Shown in pieces: positions 1-12,300 of a stretch of 64,000 nt of DNA. The notes under the pieces are model-generated. The model was given only the letters and a program-made list of their open reading frames with translations. It was not told the DNA's origin and did not search any database. The stretch is taken from assembly GCA_033398695.1 (NCBI GenBank), contig CM065801.1:8866001-8930000 (forward strand), read 5' to 3'. The DNA comes from Orobanche coerulescens. Lineage: Eukaryota > Streptophyta > Magnoliopsida > Lamiales > Orobanchaceae. Every line of letters starts with the position of its first letter. Within the stretch, counting starts at the first letter, position 1. A program made the position numbers and the translations under genes.

Positions 1-1123
1 TTGATTGTTGGGGTATAAGGGTTTTTATGGAGATCCGGATTTTCTAATGGATCGTGTAAACACTTTCCGAACTGATATTTCTACCCTATGCCCGGGTTAC
101 AAGAAATTCAGCCTAGGATAATCCAATGGAACACTTACGAATCTAGGCACAGAAACGTATGCCAAATTGCTAGAGAAATTCTGTGTTTATCAGAAAGATA
201 GAGAGCTCAGAAAAAGGATCTATCTAAGACTCAATAGGAGAGCCCTACTTATACATGTCGGATTAAGGTTACATTAGGTCGATTTTTAGGGTTTACGATA
301 GCGACGCCGTCATTAGTGATCCGAAATTAGGGTTTACGGATGGTTTACCAAAATTGACGTAATTAGTCAATTTTACCATAGTCTCCCTCTAAAATTCGGA
401 AATATCACTAAATCCCCAGTCTAAATTTTCGAAGACCTTTTGGGGCACCCGCTAGGGGCTCAGCGGGACCACCGCCTGGGGCTCTGTCCCCGGACCCCCG
501 ACATAATCGTACCGGCTTATAATTCGATCTTATACATATGTGCACTCCGCACATACCCGAACATATATTAGAATACAAATTATAAGACTCCTTAGCTCAC
601 ATATTAGTTCCAATTACACAAAATGAATGGTGACACTAAAATCACCAACATTGATCTGATTGCCAATCCCTCACATCTACTGGAATTCTTCCTATCTTAA
701 TTTGGTTTTTAGATCTGCATGGATACTAGTTATCAGTGTAATGTGATCTGATCTTCGCATTGTGAAAAATAGTAAAGCGAAGAGCAACACAGGGTTGCGA
801 AAAAGCCGGAGATTTTAGATCTTCTAGTGATATATGTTGCTTATATGTGATAACTTGAATTCTGATATAGAGAATCCTCTATGAGACGCAGTTGTAGAAC
901 ATAATTTCATATTATTCAAATGGCTAAAGTCGTGAGTCGTAGTCGTAACTTATATAAAACTGATACAGATTAGAAAGAGAATAGAGAGAATGAATTCTCA
1001 AGTATAATTTTTAATTAATAATTAAATCCCTATTTATAGGTAAATTTAAGGTGATACAATCATCTATAATATTATAAAGGACAACAGTGTTGTTAGGTTG
1101 TTAAATTAAAGAGAGAACTAATC
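1..1123. other. Intergenic sequence without a recognisable gene
   Basis: I see no conserved coding frame here. The stretch has ordinary AT-rich plant intergenic composition, with one GC-rich patch near 434-510 that resembles the GC-rich parts of plant LTRs. No terminal TG/CA pair or target duplication could be found around it, so it is left unassigned. Confidence 0.5.
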
Positions 1124-1139
1124 TTAAAAAAAAAAATCC

Positions 1140-2345
1140 TTCCTAACGGACCTCCGACGGGCAACCAACCAATTATCTTTTGTGCCTGCCGGCATGCTCT
1201 CCGGCGGGCCACGGTGGGCAGGTTTTCCTTTTTCTCCCTCTCTCTTTCTCCTTTGTTTCTTACGCCAGTTCCACCTGCCTGCTTTCCGGCGGGCCGCCGT
1301 CGGTAGACCTCCGACAGCCAATCCTTTTTTTACAGCAGGGCAGCCGCCGATAGACTTAAGACAGTCGACCATTTTTTATTGACATGCTTTCGGCGGGCCA
1401 CAACCGATCGTATTTTTTTCTCTTTCTTTTTTGGCCGGCATGCCGACAAGCTTTCCGGTGGGGCCGCCGGCAGACCTCTGGAGGTCGGCCAATTCCCCCC
1501 TTTTTTTAACAGCATGTAGGGCAGTAAAAGAACCGAGCTGCTCACGAGCATGCTTGGGCTAGCAGATCGGTCAAAGCTCGACTCAAGATTGGGTTGACCA
1601 AACTCGCCTCGAGCTCGTGAGCTCACGAGCTCGAATTCAAGCTCGTGAATACTTAGCTCCTGAGCTCGCGAGCGGCTTGAAAATAATGCTCGAGTCAAGC
1701 TCGAGCTCGAATTTTGATGCTCGAGCTCAGTTGAATAGTAACAAGCATCGTTCGTTAAGGATAAAATTCGACTCGGTTCGTTTGCAGCCCTAATGACAGG
1801 CCCACCGACCTACCTTCTGGCGTCCCGCCGGCGGCCGTTGGTAGCTTTTCGGGATCCCAACTATTTCTTTTATAGCAAGATAATTTAATTATTTTAATTC
1901 AATAATGATACCGTCACCATGCTATTATAGCACATGTTATCGCTAGTCCATAATATAACGGACAACGATATTTTTTTGGTCATCGTCACATGTATCTAAA
2001 AAAATCATTGCACCCCACCCCTCCATCAATGTTGAATTTAATAATATCAAATGTTCCACAAAAATAAACTTCAAAAAAATCTTAGAAAACTAAATTCAAT
2101 TAGAATAAAGCGACACTATACCTCTACTTTTGCTTTGTTCTCCGACGACCTCCAGCAGGTCGTCGATCGCCCGAGCTCTGGCGACAGGTCAGTTTTTTTT
2201 GGCTGACTGTCGAACCATTCTCCGGCAAATCATCGACCGGCAACTGGCGGAGCTGCAATAGCCGACCAATTTTTTCTTTTCTTCTGCCACCTGCCGGGCT
2301 GTTATCCGGCGGATCGCCTGCTGTCGGATGCTGGAGATCCGTCAA
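1140..2345. repeat. GC-rich block of degenerate 'ccggcgggcc' subrepeats
   Basis: Variants of a short motif around ccggcgggcc/gccgccgg, often followed by 'gaccgacc' or 'ggtcggcc', recur at roughly 1180-1210, 1280-1310, 1390-1400, 1430-1490, 1800-1850, 2140-2180 and 2230-2340. Pyrimidine-rich tracts separate them, and AT-rich DNA surrounds the block. Both orientations occur. The short open frames across it are compositional by-products. Clustered degenerate subrepeats of this kind can be subterminal repeats of a DNA transposon such as CACTA, but no terminal inverted repeat was found, so the origin is open. Confidence 0.45.
1517..1792. mobile_element. hAT-like MITE, old copy
   Basis: The left end reads tagggcagtaaaagaacc and the right end cggttcgtttgcagcccta. 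These are imperfect inverted copies of the same terminus seen in the hAT MITE at 61743-62389. The interior is rich in 'gagctcgag'-type palindromes, as in that element. No convincing 8-bp target duplication remains (acagcatg against atgacagg), so it is either an old insertion or one altered by the surrounding rearranged GC-rich block. It has no coding capacity. Confidence 0.6.
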
Positions 2346-3196
2346 TGATTAACCGAATCGCGGTCAACGGTTCAAAACCGCCGGTTCGCCAGTTCGAACC
2401 GAACGGCTGAACACCTCTAGGGAAAACATAAACTAATACAGTTAATTTACAACTGTTTAAAAAAAGATACTCTCTCTATCCCGATCAAAAGTTAAACGAT
2501 GATGTATATTTGATATTTTTATATTATAATTATTATAAGTAAAAACAATAAATAATGATGAAATTAAAGTGAAAAATACTATAAATACGAGACATTTTGA
2601 CCCGTACGATGCACAAATTTTGTTTGCTATTACAAAATCAAACTCTTATTTGTGTCAAAAACTTATTTTTATATCAGATGTATGTTAACGGATCGAAGTA
2701 TATACAAATGTATTAAGTCAAAATTGGTTGGCTCTCTTTACGCTCTCTCTTCCCGCAGGACAATATTCATGATGTAAACTTAACCAAACTAACTCAATAG
2801 TGCTCTTTATATTAATGACTTCCGACTTCCATTCTAATTTTTGACCCAAACTAATGGAGTTGTAATATAAAGGGTATACACTCATTTTTTTTTTAAAACC
2901 TAACCAAAGAAATAATGATAAACTGTACATTTAGAGATCGAATTGAGAGATTTAATATTATCCATCAGCATCCTTTAAGATCTAATCCACCCGACACATC
3001 CATTCAAGAGCCGTTTAAACCAAAATTACCCGTTTAAACCAATTACCTAATCCACCCGACACATCCATTCTGCTGCCTTCAATGTATACAGTGAAATAGG
3101 GTTCGTCTTGCTCAGTTTATTGATCTCACCATGTGAATAATTTGGGAAGGCAAGCTCTATTCAAGAGCCGGTGAAACTGAGATTCCAGAGGCTAAT

Positions 3197-3783
3197 TCAT
3201 TCATTCATTGAAGCTGGTCTTTTGAACGTTTGGATCTCTTTCTTCAATCCAGCAGACTCTTGCTCAACCTGTGCACATGACCGAAAAACCTTGTTTATCA
3301 ACAATCGAAAGGAACAGTATAAACCAACAATAGCTAACTGCATACTATTATAATTTATTACCACTAATTTTGTTCTTAAGGAATCCAACTGTGCATCAAG
3401 ATTAGAGTTACCAACAACATCAAGCAGATGCTTCATCCTGGAGAAAGATCAAACATTGAGTTTGGTAAAAAAAATACAATAAATGCAGGGTATTCAGATA
3501 ATTCATATTACACTTGAACCAAGTGCCATAAGATACTCAATGTAGCATAGCAATTATCTCGAAAACTAAGTAAGCGTACATCTTTAAGCAGTGAAAATCC
3601 TTCCGAAACAGCAAATATATGAAGAAAACAATAATACTTCTCCCTCATAGACAACTGCTTATACAAAGATGACTGAATCATCTTTCGAATATAATCCAAA
3701 CCCTGCATGTAACAGTTTGAATTTATAAAGAAAAAACATGTCAAAACCAAATAATACAGAACATTATAACAGTTATAAATCAA
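3197..3783 (-). pseudogene. Unrecognised two-exon gene fragment
   Basis: On the minus strand a frame of about 64 residues (near 3711 to 3508) follows an acceptor-like 'catgcag'. It ends near a donor-like gtgtaa. After about 80 bases and a 'tttctccag' acceptor, a second frame starts around 3436 with a leucine-rich amphipathic stretch (MKHLLDVVGNSNLDAQLDSL). The composition and splice-like borders look like part of a real gene, but a possible frameshift near 3550 and the lack of further exons suggest a fragment. I do not recognise the family. A chance pair of frames remains possible. Confidence 0.25.
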
Positions 3784-4405
3784 AACCTGAGAACAGTTAA
3801 AGTGACCTGAACCTCAACTTTTGCAATTTCGATTAACAACATAAGCTAATTAAGCAAATATCTATCTTCTTAATGAAAACCTAAGCAACTGTGTAAGTGA
3901 TATGAGACAACAGTTAATTAACCGGGTTATATATCATTTGTGTATTAATTTACATTATGTAATTGGTGAAGACAATAAAATGGACTATATATAGTCATGA
4001 GAAACGTTAGCTTGTAAGCAAATGAAATGATGGATGAGTAGTTTAATCGTTCATTTATTATTGAAATTCAATTATTGCACACCAAAAGATAGACGTCAAA
4101 ATCTTACGATAAAGAGATGTGTCTTTCGAAATTCTTCAAACATTGATTGGAAGTAGTATAGATTATTATAACTCACATTTTATATATTAAAATTATGTAT
4201 TTGGTATAATGACATTTAAACTTTAATACTCCACATTAATTAGGAGGACTTAATCTTTATATATACGAGGTTTTACGAACCCGTGCGATGCACCGGCTGT
4301 GCTTTTGGTTGAATATCTACATGTTTTGTACATAATGTTTGTGCAGATGTTTATATACGTTTTATCAAGGTTGCGTTAATGTGTGTAATATAAGTTATAT
4401 CATTA

Positions 4406-6140
4406 TGTAACGCCCCGCCTTTCTAAGCGTAATTATTGGGAAAAATAAATATAAATTAAATTTGACGAATAATAATTTTCTTTTGAGAATATTAAAATTA
4501 TCGCCTACAAAGTCGAGTCGCTACACTGACATAAATTAAATACCTTTAATTAGGGCAATAACACGTCATAGATATGAAATAAAATTTACGGCGGAAGAAT
4601 AAATTATAAATTGTTAATTTGTAACAAAAGTTTTCCCAAAAGAATTTCGAAACATTTGACATAAGAAAAACATCATTTAATAAATTTCATTCATATGCCC
4701 TCTCGGCTCGCTCCTTCGTCCATCCGACTCGGTTTAACATGCGGGATCAATAAAGGTGGGGATGAACTTCATTCAACTCGTATAAATCTCACTTATCACA
4801 ATAATATACAATCTCATGGAAAGCATAAAATAAATAATCTATCATATCTTTTACTCAACATGAATACATACACACAATATTACGTATAGCATGAATCTAG
4901 CACGCATAACACGAATATTGAGGTTGCGCAGGAGTTCCCGCAACAACATGAAACATACACAAAATACCACATAGAACATGAATCGAGCACGCATGTGAAT
5001 ATTGAGGTTGCGCATGTTTTCCCACAACAACATATATCTTAAGATAGACTTTTACACGTATACAGGTGAGCCTGATTAACTACATGTATCGTCAATTTTT
5101 AAATATGAATTGAATATCACATATTGAATTGAATATCACATGTACAATCCAATTAAAGCAATTAAAGTGATAGTAAAAATTCCTACCTGAATAAATAATG
5201 CTGTCTGACTTGAATATGGAGATGCTCGACTCAGAGTCCGAAGCCCGTAAATCCTCATTAAAGTCTACATATAATAATATTTTAATTATTATAAAATATT
5301 ACGATATAATGACGAAAATTAAAATAAATATGCATAAAATCGGACTAATTAGTAATATTAATTGAAAGGATAATATTTTAATGTCTTGATCAAAATGGGA
5401 CTCAATTAGAGGTTTTAAAGTTGGTAGGATCAAATTGTGAGAGTTGAGAAGTTGACCGGGTTAAAATCAAAGAATCATAAATCAAAATGGGTTTAAATTG
5501 AAGTATCCAGAATTTATGGGGTTAAATTGAAAGCTGCTTAAAAATGTTAGGACTAAAATGCAAAACCCTAATTTTGTTCGGGTATAAAAACCCTTAACTC
5601 AGGTGTCAGCCGACACCAAGCATTTTCATCCTCATCCTCATCCTCTCATGCGTACCCCCCTCCTGCCTCTACCCTCTCTCTCTCTCTAAATCCCTACCCT
5701 CTCAAAAATTATCTTTCTCTCTCTCTCAAGAACTTCCTGTAAAACCGATATCTCTCTAGATTTCTTCCTTCACAGCCGACAACGCAACCTTTTTGTTCGG
5801 TGGGTTTGTAATACGTGGGTTTGTTATCACGGGGGTAATGTTCTTTTTTATTTATTGTTTGTTCTAGTATGTCCTTAATTTTCTATTTTTTTTACTAACC
5901 GAATTGTTGCCTACAGAAACGAAGAGCATGGAATTTGCAAGCTTTGCAAGTGTGGTTTCAATCCGTGCTGGCTACCAAAGATTTTATCTATGTTTGCTGC
6001 CTTATTTTCGTCACTTCGCACCTTTTCTTCTTTTATTTTTTCTTTATAATGTTCATGATTGATGATTTATTTCTTTTAATTCTCTTGACTCCTTTCAGAG
6101 GTAAGTTCAAATGCAAAACTTCAACTGCTAATAACTGATC
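4406..6140 (+). other. LTR-like block with TATA promoter and pyrimidine-rich leader
   Basis: The block opens with tgtaacgccccgcc, a typical plant Ty3/gypsy LTR 5' end. It carries a TATA box (gggtataaaaaccc) near 5580-5593, followed by a long ct-rich leader near 5640-5760. A donor-like gggggtaatg (about 5830) and an acceptor-like ttgcctacag (about 5916) frame an intron-like stretch before a short frame at 5935. No matching 3' LTR end (…ttaca) or target duplication was found, so it may be a truncated LTR or solo LTR. The downstream short frames are not recognisable proteins. Confidence 0.35.
4867..5033. repeat. Two-copy tandem repeat, about 82 bp
   Basis: The two adjacent units share 'gcacgcat', then 'gaatattgaggttgcgca', then 'cccgcaacaacat' or 'cccacaacaacat'. 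They differ by a few substitutions and a small indel. They lie inside the LTR-like block at 4406. Confidence 0.75.
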
Positions 6141-7613
6141 CACTGCTCCAGAAACTCACACTAAAATAACCAACATAAAAATAGCTAACTAATTAATTAA
6201 GTCCAAGTAATTAATTAAGCATTGGAGTTTGAATAGTTAGTCAATCTTTGGGGAGATTAAAAGTCTAGTCAATATCTGGGAACTGGTTTGATTACATGGG
6301 AATTATAGTATGCATTAAATAGGGAGACTATTATAAATTCAGTCAAGAGAAAATATTTGTAATCAGTTTTCTGCAGTAAAATCACCAAGTATTCTCCAGA
6401 TTCTTTCCTTAATGGGCTTTATTATTTAATTTTCAGTGCTGCTGCAGTGTGACATTAAACTTGAATGTGGATGTCAACTAATTATTTTATGTTATCATTA
6501 CTTTCTTGAATGAGATGATATCATTTTTGCATGCTTTTGCATCCGTAAAAATGGATGTCCTATCTGAAATTAAAAAAAAAAAACTTTTTCAGCATTTTAA
6601 ATGTTATTTTGAGTTGGTAATCAATTATAAATAAAATGTTGATTTTCTACTTTATCGAGCATCCATGCGTTTGTGACTTGATTGGTGATGTTATTTCATC
6701 GCTTTTAATTGATTTTCAGTGAAACAATCAAAATGGTATTTAGGTTTTATAGTCTTGAACATTGAGGAATGGATTGTAAGTTTTATCGTTATATATTAAA
6801 TCTAGTGCATTGCACCTGATTTTGGTCCATTCGTACTCGGTTAATTCGTGGTATTAATTTTGGTTATAGGTTAATGTAAGTTTTTTTTATTGATGTTGTA
6901 TTCAATACATTAGTTTGGTTATACAATAATGTTAAGTTCGGGTTGGTCATATATGTTAAATTTAAGTTGTTATGGTGTAGTGTGTTAATGTTTGCATTGT
7001 ATTTTTTGAGGCCCTTATATGTCAAAATGTTTAATATGAGGGGTTTTATGCTAACTTTATAATTTTTTTTGTTAAATGCCGAAATGATAGTTATGCATTG
7101 AGAAGAAGTGTCTTTCAATGAAATGGGTGTTATTATGATGCCTTCTCACATTACTGTTTGTTTGTAACTCCCAATGTTTTAATCTTTTATAAGATTAATA
7201 ATAATAGTTGTAATAGTTATTCTCAATGATCAATGATCAGTTTTTAAACTAATTATATGTTTGATTATGTTTTATGTTTACATTTATTTTATACATTATT
7301 ATTTAAGATGGAAACATATATAGTCTTTATTTTGTGGGTTGACTTTTTCGCTCTCACGCACATTCATAAAAAAACAGAAATGGATCTTGGTGAAATATAT
7401 CGGTATGGCTAAACAATAAACAATCGAACAAAACTATATTTTTGAGAGTTTGATAGAATATGCCAACCCTTCCTGCTTATCACTATCACTTCCATAAGCA
7501 TCATCCATTTCTAGATGTTATGAGTTATTGGTAGGAGATAAGTACTTCAACAGTATAGCATCTGTTGCTGTTTGTTTTGATAACGACAATACCAAAAGCA
7601 TGGTTTTTGGTAC
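6141..7613. other. AT-rich intergenic sequence, no gene seen
   Basis: Nothing conserved is visible here. A motif near 6795-6815 (tagtgcattgcacc) is a weak version of the 'cccgtgc…gcacggg' hairpin common near Helitron ends. The short minus-strand frame at 6864-7118 is AT-rich noise. Confidence 0.5.
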
Positions 7614-9390
7614 TTAGCTTTGGTGGTTCTGGCAAGTTGTAAATCCGGGTTATCTTCCAGTTGTCTTTTTTCTTCTTGCAGTCTTTTTCTTATTTCTCAC
7701 TTGTTGTTTTCAGGTTGTGTACCTCCATTATCAGCCTATAATGCAAAAAAATATTGCAGTCGTTACAGTTGTAAAAAACAGATGTTATTTAAAGTTTAAA
7801 ATAAAAGGTATGTCTCAATTCATTTATAACCTGAAAATCGTTAATTAATGTTTTTATACTCTGAATACCTACATCTCTACAGTTATATTTCAAAGTAGAT
7901 AAACCAACTAAGCTCTTTTGCAGCTTGCCTTGGAGGTGGAGGTTAGAGTGTGGCTTTTAAAAGCCTTACCAAGCCTTGTAGCTTCCCAGCAGTTACAAAA
8001 AGGTTTTGTAATTTCTGATCACTCCTAAATTTAATTTATTAGATATTAATAAGGTGTGTTATTATTGTTATTGCTATTTACTACCATATGATTTTTTTTC
8101 ATATTCTGAATTAGAACAATTTCAAAATCTGTTCAGTTTCACCTTTGGGCCTTTGATGACATTGTTGTTTATTGATTGCTTATTTTTTATATTATTTAAA
8201 GGTTAAATAATTGAAAACTAATGTGACTTTGTATGTAATCTGCAAAACTATTATAAAATATGCTAACTTTGTCGATCTTTAACAGTGAACAACAGTAGAA
8301 ATGTTTATGAGTTGAACGTGAAGTTTTTAGGAATAGCTGTAGCTTTATTTGGTTTAGAGTTGTTCATGTATATTGAATTGAAGTTAGATTATTACAGATA
8401 CTTGCTCTTTGGTGGTTCTGGCAAGCTGTAAATCCGGGTTATCTTCCAACTGTCTTTTTTCTTCTTTCAGCCTTTTTATTATTTCTCGCTTGTCGTTTTG
8501 AGGTTGTGCACCTCCATTCTCAGCCTATAATGAAAAAAAAATTGCAGTCAATACAGTTGTAACAAATGTTATTTAAAGTTTAAAATAAAAGGTTAGTCTC
8601 AATTCCTTTATAACCTGAAAATTGTTAATTAATATTTTTATACTCTTAAGCTTACGATAGGAGCAATGCTGAATACCCACAGCTCTTCATTTATATTTCA
8701 AAGTAGATAAACCAATTTTACGTTTGGTCACAAATTATGTTTTACTTTCTTTTAAGCAATATAATAGTTAATTAATTCATGATGTCGAACGGGCTGACTT
8801 TACCGTGGATTTCTGATAGAGGCATTGCACTAAACAAAATCAGATAAGCAAGATGTTCTTTATAAGATAATGTTGTGGGTTTAAGTGGATTTTTTTTTAT
8901 TGAAAAGTAAATAAAATTCAGTATAGCTATCTTTGATTTTTCTCTAATGCCAGTGGTTGGATTTGGATTTTCTGAGTAATTAGCAGTTACAAAAAGGTTT
9001 TGTAACTTCTGATTACTCCTAAATTTAATTGATTATATATTAATAAGGTGTGTTATTATTGTTATTACTATTTACTGCCATATGATTTTTTTCATATTCT
9101 GAATTAAAACAATTTCAAAATTTGGTGAGTTTCACCTTTGGCCCTTATGATGACATTGTTGTTTATTGACCGCCTTTTTTTATATAATTTAAAGGTGAAA
9201 TAATTGAAAACTAATGTGACTTTGTATGTAATATGCAAAACTATTATAAAATATGCTAACTTTGTATCTTTAATAGTCAATAGCAGTAGAAATGGTTATG
9301 AGTTGAACGTGAAGTTTTTAGGAATAGCTGTAACTTTATTTGGTTTAGAGTTGTACGTGTATATTGAATTGAAAGTAGATTATTACAGAT
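7614..9390. repeat. Large direct duplication downstream of the helicase
   Basis: The sequence from about 7625 (tctggcaagttgtaaatccg) to 8400 recurs from about 8410 (tctggcaagctgtaaatccg) to 9390. Matching landmarks include 'cctccatt.tcagcctataatg', 'agcagttacaaaaaggttttgtaa' and 'gagttgaacgtgaagttttt'. The second copy is longer because of extra sequence near 8650-8980. It abuts the 3' side of the Rep/helicase pseudogene (minus strand), so it is probably the 3' part of the Helitron. Related sequence also occurs after the RPA gene near 17930-18180 and 39970-40180. Confidence 0.8.
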
Positions 9391-12300
9391 AATTATAATA
9401 TTGTAGGTGATTTAATTAGGGTTAGTTATGATAATCACAGTTATCCATAATTTCTTATATATAAAGAGGTGATTTATATTAATTATTTGAAATAAAGATT
9501 GACAGATTAAGATAAGTTGGTAAATGTCTCTTTGAAAACAATATTCCGGGTTCGGTTCTTGAATTCTCTGTCTTTGTCCTCCTTCATTAGGATCTTCAGG
9601 CCATTTGTGATTGTCACTCTAGAAGCTGCCACGTAAAGTTGGCCGTGACTGAAAACAGGGTCTGGCAAATAGACACCTACATAAGAAAGTGATTGTCCTT
9701 GACTTTTGTTAATGGTCATTGCGTAGCACGGTTTTATTGGGAACTGTCTTCGTTTCATTATGAATGGCCATTGTGTTTGTGTGGATGTCAGTGTGATCCT
9801 GGGAATAAGGACAGTCTCCCCTACTTTTGACCCAGTTAGGATTTTTGCCCGAATAACAAATTCACCAAGATCGGTGATGATAATCCGAGTCCCATTACAT
9901 AGCCCCTGTGCTGGGTTAACATTCCTTAAGAGCATGACAGGTAATTCCTTTTTTAAGCACAGCTCATGAGGTGGCATTCCTGGGAAATTTAAAGAATTTA
10001 GGAACTCGATTGGATATAGGTGTTGTTGGTCTAGAATATCGGTCGATGCTTTACACACTTCGTCTGCACTATTGTATGTCTTAATTGCACCTCCCAACTT
10101 CTTAAACATATAGGCATTGATTGCATCAGCATCATCATTTCTTGGAGTATTGCCCTTTCTTTTAGATATGCATCCTGACTCTGCCGTGTAGTAAAATTAG
10201 GAAAGGTTTCTTGCACAATCTGCTCGATAGGGCAGCTGCCTGATTTTATAATGAAATCCTCGGGAATCTCAATCCATGTCGGCTCACCTTCCCCTTCTTT
10301 GCTTTTAGATGGCAAATTCCCATCGCCCAAATCCAAAACCCATTTATTGAATTCCTGTTTTCGGGTATCTAGTGCACCATTCGCAGAATACTCGTTGACT
10401 CTCATGCTCCGAGTAAGCATGAAAACCTTGCAAGATTTCCACAAATCAGATCGATTTATACACGCGTTGACCACCTCTTGCCTTTTACCTTTGGGGATAA
10501 CCGGTAGAACTTGCCTAAAGTCACCGCCAAGCAATACAGTAAGGCCCCCAAAGATCTGATTCCATTTTTCTGAATCATGGTACCCCAATATATCCCTTAG
10601 AGTTTTGTCCAACGCTTCAAATGCATACTTTTGAGTCATCGGTGCCTCATCCCAAATAATCAGCTGGACTTGTTGCATAAGCTCAGCCAAGTGCGTGTTT
10701 TTCTTTATGCCACATGTGCTATTCTCCATTAATTCTAATGGTATGACGAATCTACTATGGGCAGTCCTTCCTCCTGGAAGTAGTAACGAAGCTATCCCTA
10801 ATCCAATGAAAGTGTTCAAGTTAGGAGATTGGTAGGCCTAAATTGTAATATCTTTTTGTAATTTAAGCATTAAATGATGTACACAAAAAAATTATTAATA
10901 AAACAGCATACCTGAAGATGCGACTGCCAGCACAATTTTTCGTTCAGATCTTAACCTCGAAATGATGGTCTTATATAAGAACGTCTTACCGGTACCCCCA
11001 GGCCCATAAACAAAGTAAAACTTGCCTTTTTTATTATGAACTGATTCAATAACCTCTTCATATATCATAAGTTGCTCGGGGTTTAACAACGAATGAAAAT
11101 GTTCATGGTCATCCTTGCTTTTTTTCATATCAAAATCTAGGGCTTCTCTGATCAAGCGGTTGTCCATGTTTGTTAGCAGTTTTGGATCAGGTCGTGGTAG
11201 ATCTTGGAAATCTGACAAAGACCTCCCATTCCTATTTAACAATTCCTGGATTTCTACCAGGCAATAGTTTCTAATTTGTTCTTCCGTTAGTTCCAGCTCA
11301 GGATACTTGAAAAGTTTACGCTTTCTGTGTAAAATGTCCTCGGAAAGAGCTTCTCAGTTTTCTTCCCATAATTGTAATGGCTTACTTACATCACAGAACA
11401 ACAAAATTGTAACAAACAGGTCACGCAACTGTGGTCCTAACGCCCAAAATCTTGCTTCTGATATAGCGTTTGTCCATTCTTTGTCATCATTTAGGAGACC
11501 ATAGGCAAAACATACCTCTTTAAAACTCCCATATAGTTTTTTGTTAACCGTCATAAGTTCTTCAAAAGATTGAGGCCCTCTTACAACGTTCAATACCATT
11601 CTGAGGTAGTAGCGCTCACCCGAGGCTGGGTTTGAGTAATAAATCCTACCAATACTTTTTTGTTGTTTCAGTTTTTTCCACAGTTTACTTTGTTCATGCC
11701 AGACATAGTGCTTTGGTATTTCAGCATAAGTGAGCTTTCTGGCATCGGTATCTCGCTTGTTCAGCTCAAACCATTCAGTAAACATTGTGATTCTGATGTC
11801 CTCCCTTTGAAGCAATGCTGGTAAATTTTGCGAGTCACGTAATGTTATTGAATTCTGATTTGGTAAATGGAAATTGAGCTTCATAACAGATGGGTAGGAG
11901 TAGTGAATGTCGAAAGAGAATAATCGCCATACTGCTTCACACGGTGCTAAATAGCGACAATTTAAAAAACTTTTGATTTCATCAACTTCGTTTATTTTCT
12001 CAGTCATTGCATGCTGTACGGTTGCAACATTTTCTTGTATGACAATAGTTGCCCTATCTGGACCTTTATTTAAATACTTAAATAAATACTTTATCGCCTT
12101 TGATCTATTGCACCATTCAACGTTAATGTGCGCCTGGTACTTCAGCAGCAGATAGCGATTGTGAGGAACCACATATCTGTTGTCAAAAGTGAAATTACCT
12201 TTCACAGCATACACTTTATTGTTCCTTCGGCGGTACACAGGGTATCCATCTCCATCTACCATTGTCTCTGCATAAAATGCTTTAGGAAACCTTTTAGAGC

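Noticed and set aside
2468..2700. Possible Stowaway-type MITE (tactctctctatccc … ggatcgaagta)
   Set aside because: The two ends pair poorly and the TA duplication is not convincing. It could be a very old copy, but this is not supportable.
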